Source: SHVO01 sp041905525 (GTDB lineage: Bacteria; Pseudomonadota; Alphaproteobacteria; Rhodospirillales; Rhodospirillaceae). From it: DNA of 64,000 bases. The stretch covers positions 174,894-238,893 of the forward strand of contig JAYRKY010000002.1 of assembly GCA_041905525.1 (NCBI GenBank), in the 5' to 3' direction. Every line of letters begins with the position of its first letter. The first letter of the stretch is position 1. The notes under the pieces were generated by a model. It saw only the letters and a list, made by a program, of their open reading frames with translations, was not told where the DNA came from and searched no databases. The position numbers were made by a program, and so were the translations under genes. This document shows positions 24,749-35,007 of the stretch, in pieces.

Positions 24749-25348
24749 ATGAGCGCCCCAATCCGCTTCTATTTCGATATCGTCTCCACCTATTCCTACC
24801 TCGCCCTCCGCCGGATCGAGGACATCGCCCAGCGCCACGGGCGCACGGTCGACTGGATCGCGGTATCGCTGGGGCACATCTTCCAGTCGCTCGAGATCAA
24901 GCCGCCGCCGTTCATCCCGGCGCGCCTGCGCTACAACACCATCGATCTCCTGCGCAGCGCCGCGTTCGCCGGCGTTCCCTTCAAGGTCCCCGATCCCTTT
25001 CCCTTCGACGCCAAGGTCTCGCGCTATGCCTTTTGGAGTCTGAAGGCGCGCGACCCGAGGCTCGCGCGGGATTTTGCGATCGCCGTGATGACGCGCGCCT
25101 TTGGTGAGGGCCGCAGCGTCATGACGCCGGCGGAGATCGCTGATGCCTGCGGACATCTCGGGCTCTCTCTTTCGGATATCGAACAGGCCGCGGCGGATCC
25201 CGCGGCCAAGCGCGCGGTTGTCGAAGCAATGGACAGCGCGCGCGCGGACGGTATGATCGGCGCCCCGTTCATGGTCCTGGACGGAGAACCGTTTTGGGGC
25301 GCGGACCGGCTCGATCATCTCGAGCGCCGCCTCGCAGAGAGAAGTTGA
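24749..25348 (+). CDS. 2-hydroxychromene-2-carboxylate isomerase family (DsbA-like / kappa GST) protein
   Basis: A 199-residue thioredoxin-fold protein. The N terminus RFYFDIVSTYSYLALRRIE carries the Ser-containing site typical of the glutathione-dependent isomerase and kappa-GST group in place of CxxC, and GMIGAPFMVLDGEPFWGADRLDHLE contains the cis-Pro loop. Relatives isomerise 2-hydroxychromene-2-carboxylate in naphthalene breakdown, but most chromosomal copies act on unknown glutathione-linked substrates. The ATG at 24749 has GGGAGAAGG just upstream. The next gene follows after 13 bases. Confidence 0.88.
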   Translation: MSAPIRFYFDIVSTYSYLALRRIEDIAQRHGRTVDWIAVSLGHIFQSLEIKPPPFIPARLRYNTIDLLRSAAFAGVPFKVPDPFPFDAKVSRYAFWSLKARDPRLARDFAIAVMTRAFGEGRSVMTPAEIADACGHLGLSLSDIEQAAADPAAKRAVVEAMDSARADGMIGAPFMVLDGEPFWGADRLDHLERRLAERS

Positions 25349-25361
25349 TCTGGAGTTTACG

Positions 25362-26147
25362 TTGAAAATTGCCCTCGTCGGCAACGGCGCGATCGCGCGT
25401 CTTGTCAGTTCGTTCTGCGCCCAGCGTCCGCAAACACTCTCCATCGTCGGCGCGCTCGGTCTTCCCAGCGACACCGTCCCCGTCGGCGCCCACCCCATCG
25501 TGTACACCGTGAAGGATATGCTCGCGCTCGGGCCGGATCTTGTCGTGGAATGCGCCGGTCATGGGGCGGTGCGCGCGGTGTGCGCGCCGACGCTCGCCGC
25601 CGGGATCGATCTGGTCATCGTGTCGACGGGCAGCCTGGCCGATCCCGCCTTATGGGCAGAAGTCTCCAGCGCCGCTGCGCGGTCCAGCGCCCAAGTGAAA
25701 CTCGTCGCCGGCGCGCTGCCGGGCGTCGATGCGCTGGCGTCGGCGAAACTTGCCGGTCTCGACCACGTCACGCTCACCTCTAGCAAGCCGCCGCTTGCGT
25801 GGAAGGGGACGCCGGCCGAACAGTCTCACGATCTTTCGCAGATCACCGCTCGAACGGTCATCTTCTCCGGCAACGCGCGCGACGCGGCCCTTACGTTCCC
25901 CAAGAACGCCAATGTCGCGGCCACGGCCGCCCTCGCCGGGATCGGTTTCGAGAAGACCCGTATTGCGCTGGTGGCCGACCCCGCCGTCACGCAGAACGTT
26001 CACCGGTTGGAGGCCGCGGGCGCCTTCGGCAGTATGACGCTAGAAATTCATGCCAATCCTTCGCCCGACAATCCAAAGACGTCGCATATGGCTGCGCTTT
26101 CCATCATGCGTGTGCTTGAGAACGAAGCCGCCGCGATCATAATTTAA
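25362..26147 (+). CDS. L-aspartate dehydrogenase (NadX type)
   Basis: A 261-residue NAD(P)-dependent enzyme interconverting aspartate and iminoaspartate/oxaloacetate. The Rossmann motif GNGAIARL is at the N terminus. PDLVVECAGHGAVR, SKPPLAWKGTPAE and NANVAATAALAGIG are family blocks, and EIHANPSPDNPKTSHMAA near the end holds the active-site His region. The start codon is TTG at 25362. In NAD synthesis NadX can replace NadB, but no nadA or nadC is nearby, so the role may instead be aspartate use. It is paired with the isomerase-like gene. Confidence 0.87.
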   Translation: MKIALVGNGAIARLVSSFCAQRPQTLSIVGALGLPSDTVPVGAHPIVYTVKDMLALGPDLVVECAGHGAVRAVCAPTLAAGIDLVIVSTGSLADPALWAEVSSAAARSSAQVKLVAGALPGVDALASAKLAGLDHVTLTSSKPPLAWKGTPAEQSHDLSQITARTVIFSGNARDAALTFPKNANVAATAALAGIGFEKTRIALVADPAVTQNVHRLEAAGAFGSMTLEIHANPSPDNPKTSHMAALSIMRVLENEAAAIII

Positions 26148-26227
26148 AAGGCAACTCAGCCGTGGGTTGGGGCGTTCTGCCCGATAGACGCTGCTTTTTG
26201 CGGGATTGCTGAGCTAGATTTTAGACT

Positions 26228-26686
26228 ATGGCAGACGCGCACCCTTCTTCCGCCCAGACCTTGCAGTCGGCATCGGTGATGATCGTCGAAGATCAGAACT
26301 TCGTGCGGGATCTGGTGGGTCGCCTGCTGGCCAGTCTTTCCATCCCGAAGGTCTCAAGCGTGCGCTCGGCCGAGGACGCGCTGCAGACGCTCGAAAGCGA
26401 TCCGGACGGCGCCAATGTGGTGATCGTCGATTTCGAACTGCCCGGCATCAGCGGCGTGAAATTCATCGAGAAACTTCGCGCGTCCACCCATCGGCAGCTG
26501 AAAGAAATGCCGGTGGTCATGCTGACCGGACATAAGGACATGGCCCTTTACCGCGAGGCCGCGCGCCTGGGCATCTCCGCGTTCCTGGTCAAACCGGCTG
26601 GGCCCGGGACCTTGAAGACCGCGCTGGAAGAAGCGCTCGCCGGCCGCATCGTGGCCGTGCCCCATCTCGCCGCGGACTCCGACTAG
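26228..26686 (+). CDS. Single-domain response regulator (CheY-like receiver)
   Basis: A 152-residue receiver domain with no output domain. MIVEDQNFVRDLV supplies the acidic pocket, VVIVDFELPGISG the phosphorylated Asp, VVMLTGHKD the conserved Thr and FLVKPAG the Lys. Such stand-alone receivers pass phosphate in relays or act by protein contact. No histidine kinase lies nearby. A short N-terminal extension (about 14 residues) and a C-terminal tail flank the domain. It converges with mtgA, the stops being adjacent at 26686/26687. Confidence 0.9.
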   Translation: MADAHPSSAQTLQSASVMIVEDQNFVRDLVGRLLASLSIPKVSSVRSAEDALQTLESDPDGANVVIVDFELPGISGVKFIEKLRASTHRQLKEMPVVMLTGHKDMALYREAARLGISAFLVKPAGPGTLKTALEEALAGRIVAVPHLAADSD

Positions 26687-27379
26687 CTACTTGAGGCAGG
26701 CGGCAAGCTCGCCTAATCGCGCGGCGCGCCCTTGGAAGGTCTCCGACCGGCGCAGGACGTAGGGGCCAGGCTTCGACGCCGACCATCGCAAGGGACTCGG
26801 CAGCACGGCCGCCAGCCGCGCCGCTTCCGAAGGACTCAACGTCGCCGCTGTCTTTCCGAAGTGATGTTTCGCAGCCGCCTCGGCGCCATAGACGCCCCGG
26901 CCCCATTCCACCACGTTGAGATAGACTTCCATGATGCGCTGCTTCGGCCACAGGGCTTCAATATAGATAGTCAGCCACGCCTCAAGACCTTTGCGCACCC
27001 AGTCGCGTCCCGGCCAGAGCAGCAGGTTCTTTGCGGTCTGCTGGCTAATGGTCGATCCGCCGCGCAAGGTGCCGCCGTCGTCCTCGAGATAATCTTCCCA
27101 AGCCTCCCGCAATGCCTTGGTATCGAAGCCGTGGTGCGTACAGAAAGACTGGTCCTCGGCGGTAAGCGCCGCGCGCGCCAGCACCGGCGCGATGCGATCG
27201 ATGGGCCGCCAGGAATACTCCCAGCCCGCCCCTTCGATCGCGCGCAACACCATCAGCGTCGTGCCGGGCACCGGCACGACGCGATACAGCAGGATGAGGG
27301 CGGCCGGAGCGAGCAGCGCGATCAGCAGGGCGACGAAGAGAAACCGGCCGATGCGAAAGCCGCGTGACCGTTGCGTCAT
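26687..27379 (-). CDS. mtgA: Monofunctional peptidoglycan glycosyltransferase
   Basis: A 230-residue inner-membrane enzyme that polymerises lipid II into glycan strands. One N-terminal membrane helix (FLFVALLIALLAPAALILLY) precedes a GT51 domain. It has TAEDQSFCTHHGFD with the catalytic Glu, RGGSTISQQTAKNLLLWPGR, and YLNVVEWGRGVYGAEAAAKHHF. There is no transpeptidase domain, separating it from class A PBPs. ATG 27379 is preferred over a frame open to 27496 because it gives the normal MtgA length and the short cytoplasmic tail. It lies 58 bases downstream of thiC on the same strand. Confidence 0.93.
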   Translation of the reverse strand: MTQRSRGFRIGRFLFVALLIALLAPAALILLYRVVPVPGTTLMVLRAIEGAGWEYSWRPIDRIAPVLARAALTAEDQSFCTHHGFDTKALREAWEDYLEDDGGTLRGGSTISQQTAKNLLLWPGRDWVRKGLEAWLTIYIEALWPKQRIMEVYLNVVEWGRGVYGAEAAAKHHFGKTAATLSPSEAARLAAVLPSPLRWSASKPGPYVLRRSETFQGRAARLGELAACLK

Positions 27380-27437
27380 CTCCGCTCGTCCGCCTGCCCG
27401 ACCGTCCGCTCGTTCATCGCGCCCCGCTCCGGGTGTT

Positions 27438-29258
<1,821 letters not shown>

Positions 29259-29314
29259 ATGGATCTCCTTGTGTGGAGACCCGGGAATCGTGCGCAAAGG
29301 CGGATGAGCGTTCG

Positions 29315-29408
29315 ACGGTCCATCCCTACGCCGGTATCACCCGGATCAGGTTCTAAGGGTTTACCGCTCGCGCGGCCTCTCAGCCCGTGGATCTCCGGGC
29401 ACCCCTTG
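29315..29408 (-). ncRNA. TPP riboswitch (THI element) in the thiC leader
   Basis: Read on the minus strand the leader contains the conserved TPP aptamer segments in order: the 5' stem with GGGTGCCCGG, then CTGAGAGG, ACCCTTAGAACCTGATC, CCGGGTGATACCGGCG and the closing AGGGATGGA. These are the pyrimidine- and pyrophosphate-sensing helices of the THI box. It ends about 57 bases before the thiC start, so control may be by sequestering the AAGGAG ribosome-binding site or by termination; I cannot tell which. Confidence 0.95.
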
Positions 29409-29577
29409 GATGGCCGGGAGTATTAAACCCTCGGTTCGCCGGGTCAACTGGGCATCACGTGCGCAGCCGACGTAACGGTTGAAAGCGCACGGGTGAGGCT
29501 CCGCAATCGCACTGGCCATTCCGGGCGAAACCGACGACCATTTGGCCTTGCGCTCTCTTGCGTTCGAGGTGATTGCC

Positions 29578-30852
29578 ATGGCGCCGACCGATCTTTGGCT
29601 CGCAGCCGGACTCCGCACGCCTTTTGCAAAAGTGGACGGACCGCTCTCGAAACGCGACGCGATCTCGCTGTCCGTTCCGGTCGTTCAAACCATGTGCGGC
29701 CAGCTCGACGGCGCAGACCGCCCTGATCTTCTTGTCTGGGGAACCGTGGCCCCGAGTCTGCGATGGAGCAATATCGCCCGCGAGGTCACGCTCGATGCGG
29801 GAATCGGCGACCATATTCCTGCGTTCTCGACAGTCATGGCCTGCGCCACCAGCATGGCCGGTGTCTTCGCCGCCGCCGACCAGATTCGCCGCGGGGCATC
29901 GTCGCTCGCCCTTGTCGGCGGTTCGGAAAGCATGAGCGGCGTGCAGCTCGGCATCAACCAGGGCTTTTCGACCTGGTTGCGGCGCTTTTTCCAAGCCCGG
30001 TCGGTGGGGGAACGCGCCGAGATGCTGGGCGCGCTGCCGCTCAAGGATCTGCGGCTTCACATCCCCAGTATCACCAATCGCACCACCGGCCTCTCGATGG
30101 GCGAAGGCTGCGAGCTCATGGCCAAGGCGTGGAAGATCCCGCGCGCGCGTCAGGACGAACTCGCCTTCCAAAGTCACGCGCGGTCCGTGGCGGCGTGGCG
30201 CAACGGCTTCTTCGATGATCTGGTGATGCCGCTGGACGGTCTCTCACAGGATCTTATCCCGCGCGCCGACACGTCCCTTGAGAAGCTCGCGCGTCTCAAA
30301 CCGTCCTTCGACACCGAAAGTGGTCACGGAACGCTCACCGCGGGCAATTCATCGCCTCTGACCGACGGCGCTGCGGGCATTTGGCTCGCAAATTCCGCCG
30401 GTCTCGCGCGTCTTCCCATCAAGACGCCCCGCGTTCGCCTCGCCGACTGGGAACTCGCGGCGGTGGATATGTTGCGCGACGGCCTGCTGATGGCGCCTGC
30501 CATTGCAATCCCCCGGCTGCTCGCGCGCCGGGGACTTCGCTACGACAGTATCGCGCTGTGGGAAATTCACGAGGCGTTTTCCGCCCAGGTGCTCTGTCAT
30601 GTGGCGGCGATGGAGGATCAGGCGTGGCTGACGAAACGCGCGGGCGTGTCGGCGGATCTGGGCGGCTTTCCGTGGGCGCGCATGAATCCCAACGGCGGCA
30701 GTGTCGCGCTGGGGCATCCGTTCGGCGCCACCGGCGCGCGCATTCTAAGCCAAGCTGTGAAGGAACTGTCCAGTTACCCGGCCGGCAGTATGGCCGTTGT
30801 CAGCATCTGCACCGACGGTGGTCTCGGCGCTGTTGCGCTGCTGTCCTCATGA
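29578..30852 (+). CDS. Thiolase-family acetyl-CoA acyltransferase
   Basis: A 424-residue thiolase. Catalytic residues are in order: Cys89 in STVMACATSM, the His of HEAFSAQV, GHPFGATGARI with the second His, and the Cys in ICTDGGLGAV. The internal NPNGGSVALGHPFG is the thiolase signature. Sequence and length suggest a FadI/acetyl-CoA C-acyltransferase type that works in fatty acid or aromatic acid beta-oxidation, though biosynthetic use is possible. ATG 29578 has GAGGTGAT upstream. No FadJ/FadB partner is adjacent; instead it shares ATGA with a CDF-like gene. Confidence 0.9.
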   Translation: MAPTDLWLAAGLRTPFAKVDGPLSKRDAISLSVPVVQTMCGQLDGADRPDLLVWGTVAPSLRWSNIAREVTLDAGIGDHIPAFSTVMACATSMAGVFAAADQIRRGASSLALVGGSESMSGVQLGINQGFSTWLRRFFQARSVGERAEMLGALPLKDLRLHIPSITNRTTGLSMGEGCELMAKAWKIPRARQDELAFQSHARSVAAWRNGFFDDLVMPLDGLSQDLIPRADTSLEKLARLKPSFDTESGHGTLTAGNSSPLTDGAAGIWLANSAGLARLPIKTPRVRLADWELAAVDMLRDGLLMAPAIAIPRLLARRGLRYDSIALWEIHEAFSAQVLCHVAAMEDQAWLTKRAGVSADLGGFPWARMNPNGGSVALGHPFGATGARILSQAVKELSSYPAGSMAVVSICTDGGLGAVALLSS

Positions 30853-31439
30853 CGCAACTCTCGACGGCGGACCTGCGGCACACCGTGAAAAAGGTGGCGG
30901 CGTTCAACCTCGGTTATTTCGGCATCGAGTTCACGGTCGCCGTCATGATCGGATCGGTGTCGCTGTTCGCCGACAGTGTGGACTTTCTCGAAGACGCTTC
31001 GATCAATTTCCTGATCGCCGTCGCGCTCGCCTGGTCCGCGCGAAAGCGGGCCCAGGTCGGCATGGGTCTCGCCGCGTTGATTATGGTTCCGGCGCTCGCG
31101 ACCCTGTGGACGGCGTGGCAGAAGTTCAACATGCCGACACCGCCGCCGGCCTTGCCGCTGACGCTCACCGGATTGGGTGCGCTCGCGGTCAATGTCAGTT
31201 GCGCTTATATGCTGGTGCGTTTTCGCGCCATGAGCGGCAGCCTGACAAAGGCCGCCTTTCTGTCGGCGCGCAACGACGCTTACGCAAACGTGGCCATCGT
31301 CCTGGCCGGGTTCGTAACCGTCTGGACAAGCTCAGCCTGGCCCGACCTTGCGGTCGGGCTCGGCATTGGGCTCATGAACGCAGGCGCCGCCTTCGAAGTT
31401 TGGGAGGAAGCGCGCAAGGAGATCAGGGACGAAGTCTAG
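30849..31439 (+). CDS. CDF-like cation transporter without the usual His ligand or C-terminal domain
   Basis: A 196-residue membrane protein with about five to six hydrophobic segments. LFADSVDFLEDASINF resembles TM2 of cation diffusion facilitators, with D45 and D49 in the position of the YiiP metal pair. The TM5 segment SARNDAYANVAIVLAG aligns with the HxxxD helix but has Ser139 where the His is expected and keeps D143. The cytoplasmic metal-binding domain of most CDF proteins is missing. It may transport another cation or be non-classical. It is translationally coupled to the thiolase. Confidence 0.7.
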   Translation: MTQLSTADLRHTVKKVAAFNLGYFGIEFTVAVMIGSVSLFADSVDFLEDASINFLIAVALAWSARKRAQVGMGLAALIMVPALATLWTAWQKFNMPTPPPALPLTLTGLGALAVNVSCAYMLVRFRAMSGSLTKAAFLSARNDAYANVAIVLAGFVTVWTSSAWPDLAVGLGIGLMNAGAAFEVWEEARKEIRDEV

Positions 31440-32755
31440 GCGGCCTGGGGACGATTTTCCCACGGGCGTCCACCGCCGCTGCCACCGCCGCGACGGCGAC
31501 GGTTGCGTCCGCCGCCGCCCGGCTTCTTCGGGCCGTTATGGCGGTGCGGACCGCGCCCGTTGTCGGACCGGCCTTCGTCGCGTTGACCTTCGGACCGTGC
31601 CCCGCGCGCGGGCGGTGCATTGTGGAAGGCGTGACTTTCATCGACCGGCACGGGCTGGCGGATCGAGCGTTCGATGGCGCGCAGCGCGCCCATCTCTTCA
31701 CGGTCGCAGAACGAGATCGCGATGCCGTCCATGCCGGCGCGCGCGGTGCGGCCGATACGGTGCACATAGCTCTCCGGCTCGGCCGGCATTTCGAAATTGA
31801 TGACGTGGGACACGCCGTCGACATCGATGCCGCGGGCGGCGATATCCGTCGCCACCAGGATGCGCAAGTCGCCCGACTTGAACGAATTCAGGCTGCGCTG
31901 GCGCGCATTCTGCGACTTGTTGCCGTGAATGGCGTCGGCTTTCACGCCGCCCTTCTGCAGCTGTTCCGCGACGCGGTTGGCGCAGTGCTTGGTGCGGGTG
32001 AAGACGATGGCGCGGCTGATGGAGGTGTCCTTGAGAAGTTCGGCCAGCAGGAGGCGCTTATTCTCGCGGGCGACGAACATCACCTTCTGCGCGATGCGCT
32101 CGACGGTGGTCGAGGGCGGCGTCACTTCGATGCGCTCGTGCTGCGGCTTGAGGAGGCCTTTGGCCAGGCTGGTGACGGCGTCCGGCATGGTGGCCGAGAA
32201 CAGCAGCGTTTGACGTTCCTTCGGCAGGCGCTGCACGATCTTCTGCACGTCGCGGATGAAGCCCATGTCCAGCATGCGGTCCGCTTCGTCGAGCACGAAG
32301 AACTCAAGACCGGTGAGTTCGATGCGGCGCTGGTTCATCAGGTCGAGCAGGCGGCCGGGCGTCGCGATCAGCACGTCGGTGCCGTTCGCCATCGCCGCGA
32401 TCTGCGGCTTTTCGCTGACGCCGCCGTGGATCACGGTGCGCTTGATGCCCACGAATTTTCCATAGGTGGCGAAGCCGTCGGCGATCTGCAGCGCGAGTTC
32501 GCGGGTCGGCGTCAGGATCAGCGCGCGCGTTTGCTTCGCGCCGGCGCGGCGGTTGACCTTGGTCAGGTGCTGCAGCATGGGCAGGGCGAAGGCCGCCGTC
32601 TTTCCGGTGCCGGTCTGGGCGATGCCCAGAACATCGCGTCCTTCCAGAAGACGCGGAATCGCTTGCGCCTGGATCGGGGTCGGCGAGGTGTAACCCTCGG
32701 CGGCGAGCGCGCGGGTGAGCGGCTCGATCAGGCCGAGATCAGTAAACAGAGTCAT
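31436..32755 (-). CDS. rhlE: DEAD-box RNA helicase, RhlE type
   Basis: A 439-residue ATP-dependent RNA helicase likely acting in ribosome assembly or RNA decay. The motifs run in order: Q motif (YTSPTPIQAQAIP), AQTGTGKT, PTRELALQ, VLDEADRMLD, FSATM, VFTRTKH, ATDIAARGIDV and HRIGRTARAG. The tail (about residues 375-439) is Gly/Arg-rich (GGGGRNRRRRGGGSGGG), as in RhlE-type RNA-binding tails. The start at 32755 is the first ATG before the Q-motif region; a frame to 32806 exists. The last codon overlaps the CDF stop in a shared CTAG. Confidence 0.92.
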   Translation of the reverse strand: MTLFTDLGLIEPLTRALAAEGYTSPTPIQAQAIPRLLEGRDVLGIAQTGTGKTAAFALPMLQHLTKVNRRAGAKQTRALILTPTRELALQIADGFATYGKFVGIKRTVIHGGVSEKPQIAAMANGTDVLIATPGRLLDLMNQRRIELTGLEFFVLDEADRMLDMGFIRDVQKIVQRLPKERQTLLFSATMPDAVTSLAKGLLKPQHERIEVTPPSTTVERIAQKVMFVARENKRLLLAELLKDTSISRAIVFTRTKHCANRVAEQLQKGGVKADAIHGNKSQNARQRSLNSFKSGDLRILVATDIAARGIDVDGVSHVINFEMPAEPESYVHRIGRTARAGMDGIAISFCDREEMGALRAIERSIRQPVPVDESHAFHNAPPARGARSEGQRDEGRSDNGRGPHRHNGPKKPGGGGRNRRRRGGGSGGGRPWENRPQAA

Positions 32756-33039
32756 AGAGTCACTTTCAAAGAGGCAAAGGTCGTGCAGCCGCAACGGCGG
32801 CGCCAAACAGTTTTGCGTTAAACCCCATTGAGATTTTCAGTCCCTGGGCACGCAACCGACGGGGAGGGAATTCAAAACGTCTCAGGAGACGGTGCGGGAT
32901 CTCTTGATCCCTCGCGGCCCTTTTTTCACGTTATTATTGGGGGCCGGTGCACCTGCGCGCGTATCGCGAGATGTTGTCCGCATTGGGCGAACGAGGCTCC
33001 ATATACGCGCCGCCCCGCGAATTGTCAATGTAAGGGCCT

Positions 33040-33504
33040 TTACCTACCGCGCTTCAGGGCCTGCACAAAGGCTTCCAAAGTATCGAGAAATCGCGAGCGG
33101 TCCCGCGGCGTGAAGGCGGCGGGACCGCCGGTGATCTCGCCCGTTTCGCGCAAGTGCGCGCTCAGGTCGCGCATCGCCACGGCCATGCCGACCGAACTCT
33201 TGTCGATCGGTTTGCCGTTGGGGCGCAGCACCCGCGCCCCCGCCTCGATGCAGCGCGCGGCCAGCGGGATGTCGTTGGTGATGACGATGTCGGCCGCCGT
33301 TGCCTCGCTCGCGATCTTATCGTCCGCCGCATCGGGGCCGCTCGCCACCAGGATGCGCTGGACGAGTGGATGATCGGGCCCGCGCATCCATGCGTTGCTG
33401 ACCAGGATGACCGGCAGCTTGTGGCGCTCGGCCACGCGCACCACCTCGTCCTTTACGGGGCAGGCGTCGGCGTCCACGAGGATGCGGATCGTCTTTTCGG
33501 TCAC
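33040..33504 (-). CDS. YaiI/YqxD (UPF0178) family protein
   Basis: About 154 residues from the GTG at 33504 (a GTG at 33516 is equally possible; the frame is open to 33588). The family blocks are clear: IRILVDADACPVKDEV at the start, SGPDAADDKIASEATAADIVITNDIPLA, and GEITGGPAAFTPRDRSRFLDTL. The fold is PIN-like with several conserved Asp residues, which suggests a metal-dependent nuclease, but the biological role is not established. A gap of about 285 bases separates it from rhlE; I see no gene in that gap. Confidence 0.85.
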   Translation of the reverse strand: MTEKTIRILVDADACPVKDEVVRVAERHKLPVILVSNAWMRGPDHPLVQRILVASGPDAADDKIASEATAADIVITNDIPLAARCIEAGARVLRPNGKPIDKSSVGMAVAMRDLSAHLRETGEITGGPAAFTPRDRSRFLDTLEAFVQALKRGR

Positions 33505-33672
33505 GCGGGGGCTCACTTTCCGATGCGGGCGGCGCGGCGGACGGCAACGGGTGTTACAGAACGGTGTTTCCCTTGAGCCCGCCAACATGCTGTTGTATTG
33601 CGGAAAAAGGGGTTTGTCCGCCAGGACTTAACATGAGGGAGGCCACCGCGATTTCACCAATCGCGTCATCCC

Positions 33673-34995
33673 ATGAGCAATACACCGCATAGAGTTCTCT
33701 CGCTGACCGATTGCGTCGCGATCATCGTCGGCCTTGTCATCGGCACCGGCATCTTCAGCTTTCCCGCGTTCGTCGCCGGGACCTTGGGGGACGCCAACGC
33801 GATCCTGATGGTCTGGCTGGCGGGCGGCCTCGTCTCGATCATCGGCGCGCTATGTTATGCCGAACTCGCGACCGCCTATCCGTCGGCGGGCGGGGAGTAT
33901 CACTTCCTGCACCGCGCCTACGGACCCAACGTCAGCTTCATGTTCGCCTGGGCGCGCCTCACGGTGATTCAAAGCGGGTCCATCGCGCTGTTCGCCTACA
34001 TCTTCGGCGATTATGCGACGCAGCTTGTTCCACTCGGACCGTTCAGTTCCGCGCTTTATGCGACGCTCATCATTGTCGTCCTGACCGGTCTCAATCTCAC
34101 CGGCGTGCGGCAGACCAAGACCTTTCAGAACGTCCTGTTCGTCGCGACCTTGATCGGTCTCGGCGTGCTGATCCTGGCCGGCGTCATCAGCGGCGCCGCC
34201 CCCCCGCCGCCCGCCGAACCGCCGCCGCCGTTGACAATGGCCAGTATCGGCGGCGCGATGCTGCTGGTCCTTCTCACCTTCGGCGGCTGGAACGAAGCGG
34301 CGTATATCTCGGCGGAAGTCAAAGATCCCAATCGCAATATGGTGCGCGCGCTGCTCATCGGCATCGCGGTCATCACGGCGCTCTATGTGGCGGTGAACTT
34401 TGCCTATCTCTCGGTGCTCGGTCCCGCCGGCATGGCGTCGTCCAAGACCATCGCCGCCGACGTGATGCGCGCGGCGTTCGGGGAAGGCGGGGCGATTTTG
34501 ATCACCTTTGTCGTGCTGTTCCTGATCATAGACAACACGAACATCACGCTCTTCACGGGCGCGCGTAGCGCCTTTGCGCTGGGGAACGACTTCCCGATGT
34601 TCCGCTTCCTGGCGAAATGGGATGCGGAGCGCGGGGTGCCGACGCGCGGCGTTCTGTTTCAGAGCGCCATATCCCTGGTGATCGTCGCCGCGGGCGCCTT
34701 CGCCCGCTCCGGCGTGCAGACGGTGGTCGACTTCCTGCAGCCGGTCTTCTGGATTTTCTTTTTCCTGACAGGCGTTTCGCTCTTTGTCCTGCGGGTCCTC
34801 GACCCCCAGGCGCCGCGGCCGTTCCGCGTCCCGCTCTATCCCGTGACCCCCGCGCTCTTCTGTCTCACGGGTGCCTATATGCTTTATAATAGCCTGGCAT
34901 TTACCGGCCGCGGCGCTCTTGCCGGCGTCGTCGTGCTTGTCCTCGGTCTCCCGGTTCTCCTGCTCGCCCGCCGTTCGTCAGCACGGCCTGAATAA
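33673..34995 (+). CDS. Amino acid permease, APC superfamily
   Basis: A 440-residue inner-membrane transporter with about 12 helices. The first helix carries the unwound substrate-binding segment VIGTGIFSFPAFVAG, followed by AELATAYPSAGGEYHFLHRAYG, the typical APC intracellular loop, and FGGWNEAAYISAEVKDPNRN in helix 6. It resembles the serine/threonine and basic amino acid exchanger branch, but the substrate cannot be set. A Pro run (PPPPAEPPPP, about residues 177-186) lies in an external loop. It ends 12 bases before the next gene, so they may be co-transcribed. Confidence 0.92.
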   Translation: MSNTPHRVLSLTDCVAIIVGLVIGTGIFSFPAFVAGTLGDANAILMVWLAGGLVSIIGALCYAELATAYPSAGGEYHFLHRAYGPNVSFMFAWARLTVIQSGSIALFAYIFGDYATQLVPLGPFSSALYATLIIVVLTGLNLTGVRQTKTFQNVLFVATLIGLGVLILAGVISGAAPPPPAEPPPPLTMASIGGAMLLVLLTFGGWNEAAYISAEVKDPNRNMVRALLIGIAVITALYVAVNFAYLSVLGPAGMASSKTIAADVMRAAFGEGGAILITFVVLFLIIDNTNITLFTGARSAFALGNDFPMFRFLAKWDAERGVPTRGVLFQSAISLVIVAAGAFARSGVQTVVDFLQPVFWIFFFLTGVSLFVLRVLDPQAPRPFRVPLYPVTPALFCLTGAYMLYNSLAFTGRGALAGVVVLVLGLPVLLLARRSSARPE

Positions 34996-35007
34996 GGAAT
35001 CGCTCCC

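Noticed and set aside
26155..26213. Long dyad between the aspartate dehydrogenase and receiver genes (CTCAGC/GCTGAG)
   Set aside because: Arms are only six bases with a loop of about 47 bases and no T-tract; likely chance.
32822..33039. Possible RNA or small gene between yaiI-like gene and rhlE
   Set aside because: No conserved structure, promoter or coding frame could be supported; treated as a leader or spacer.
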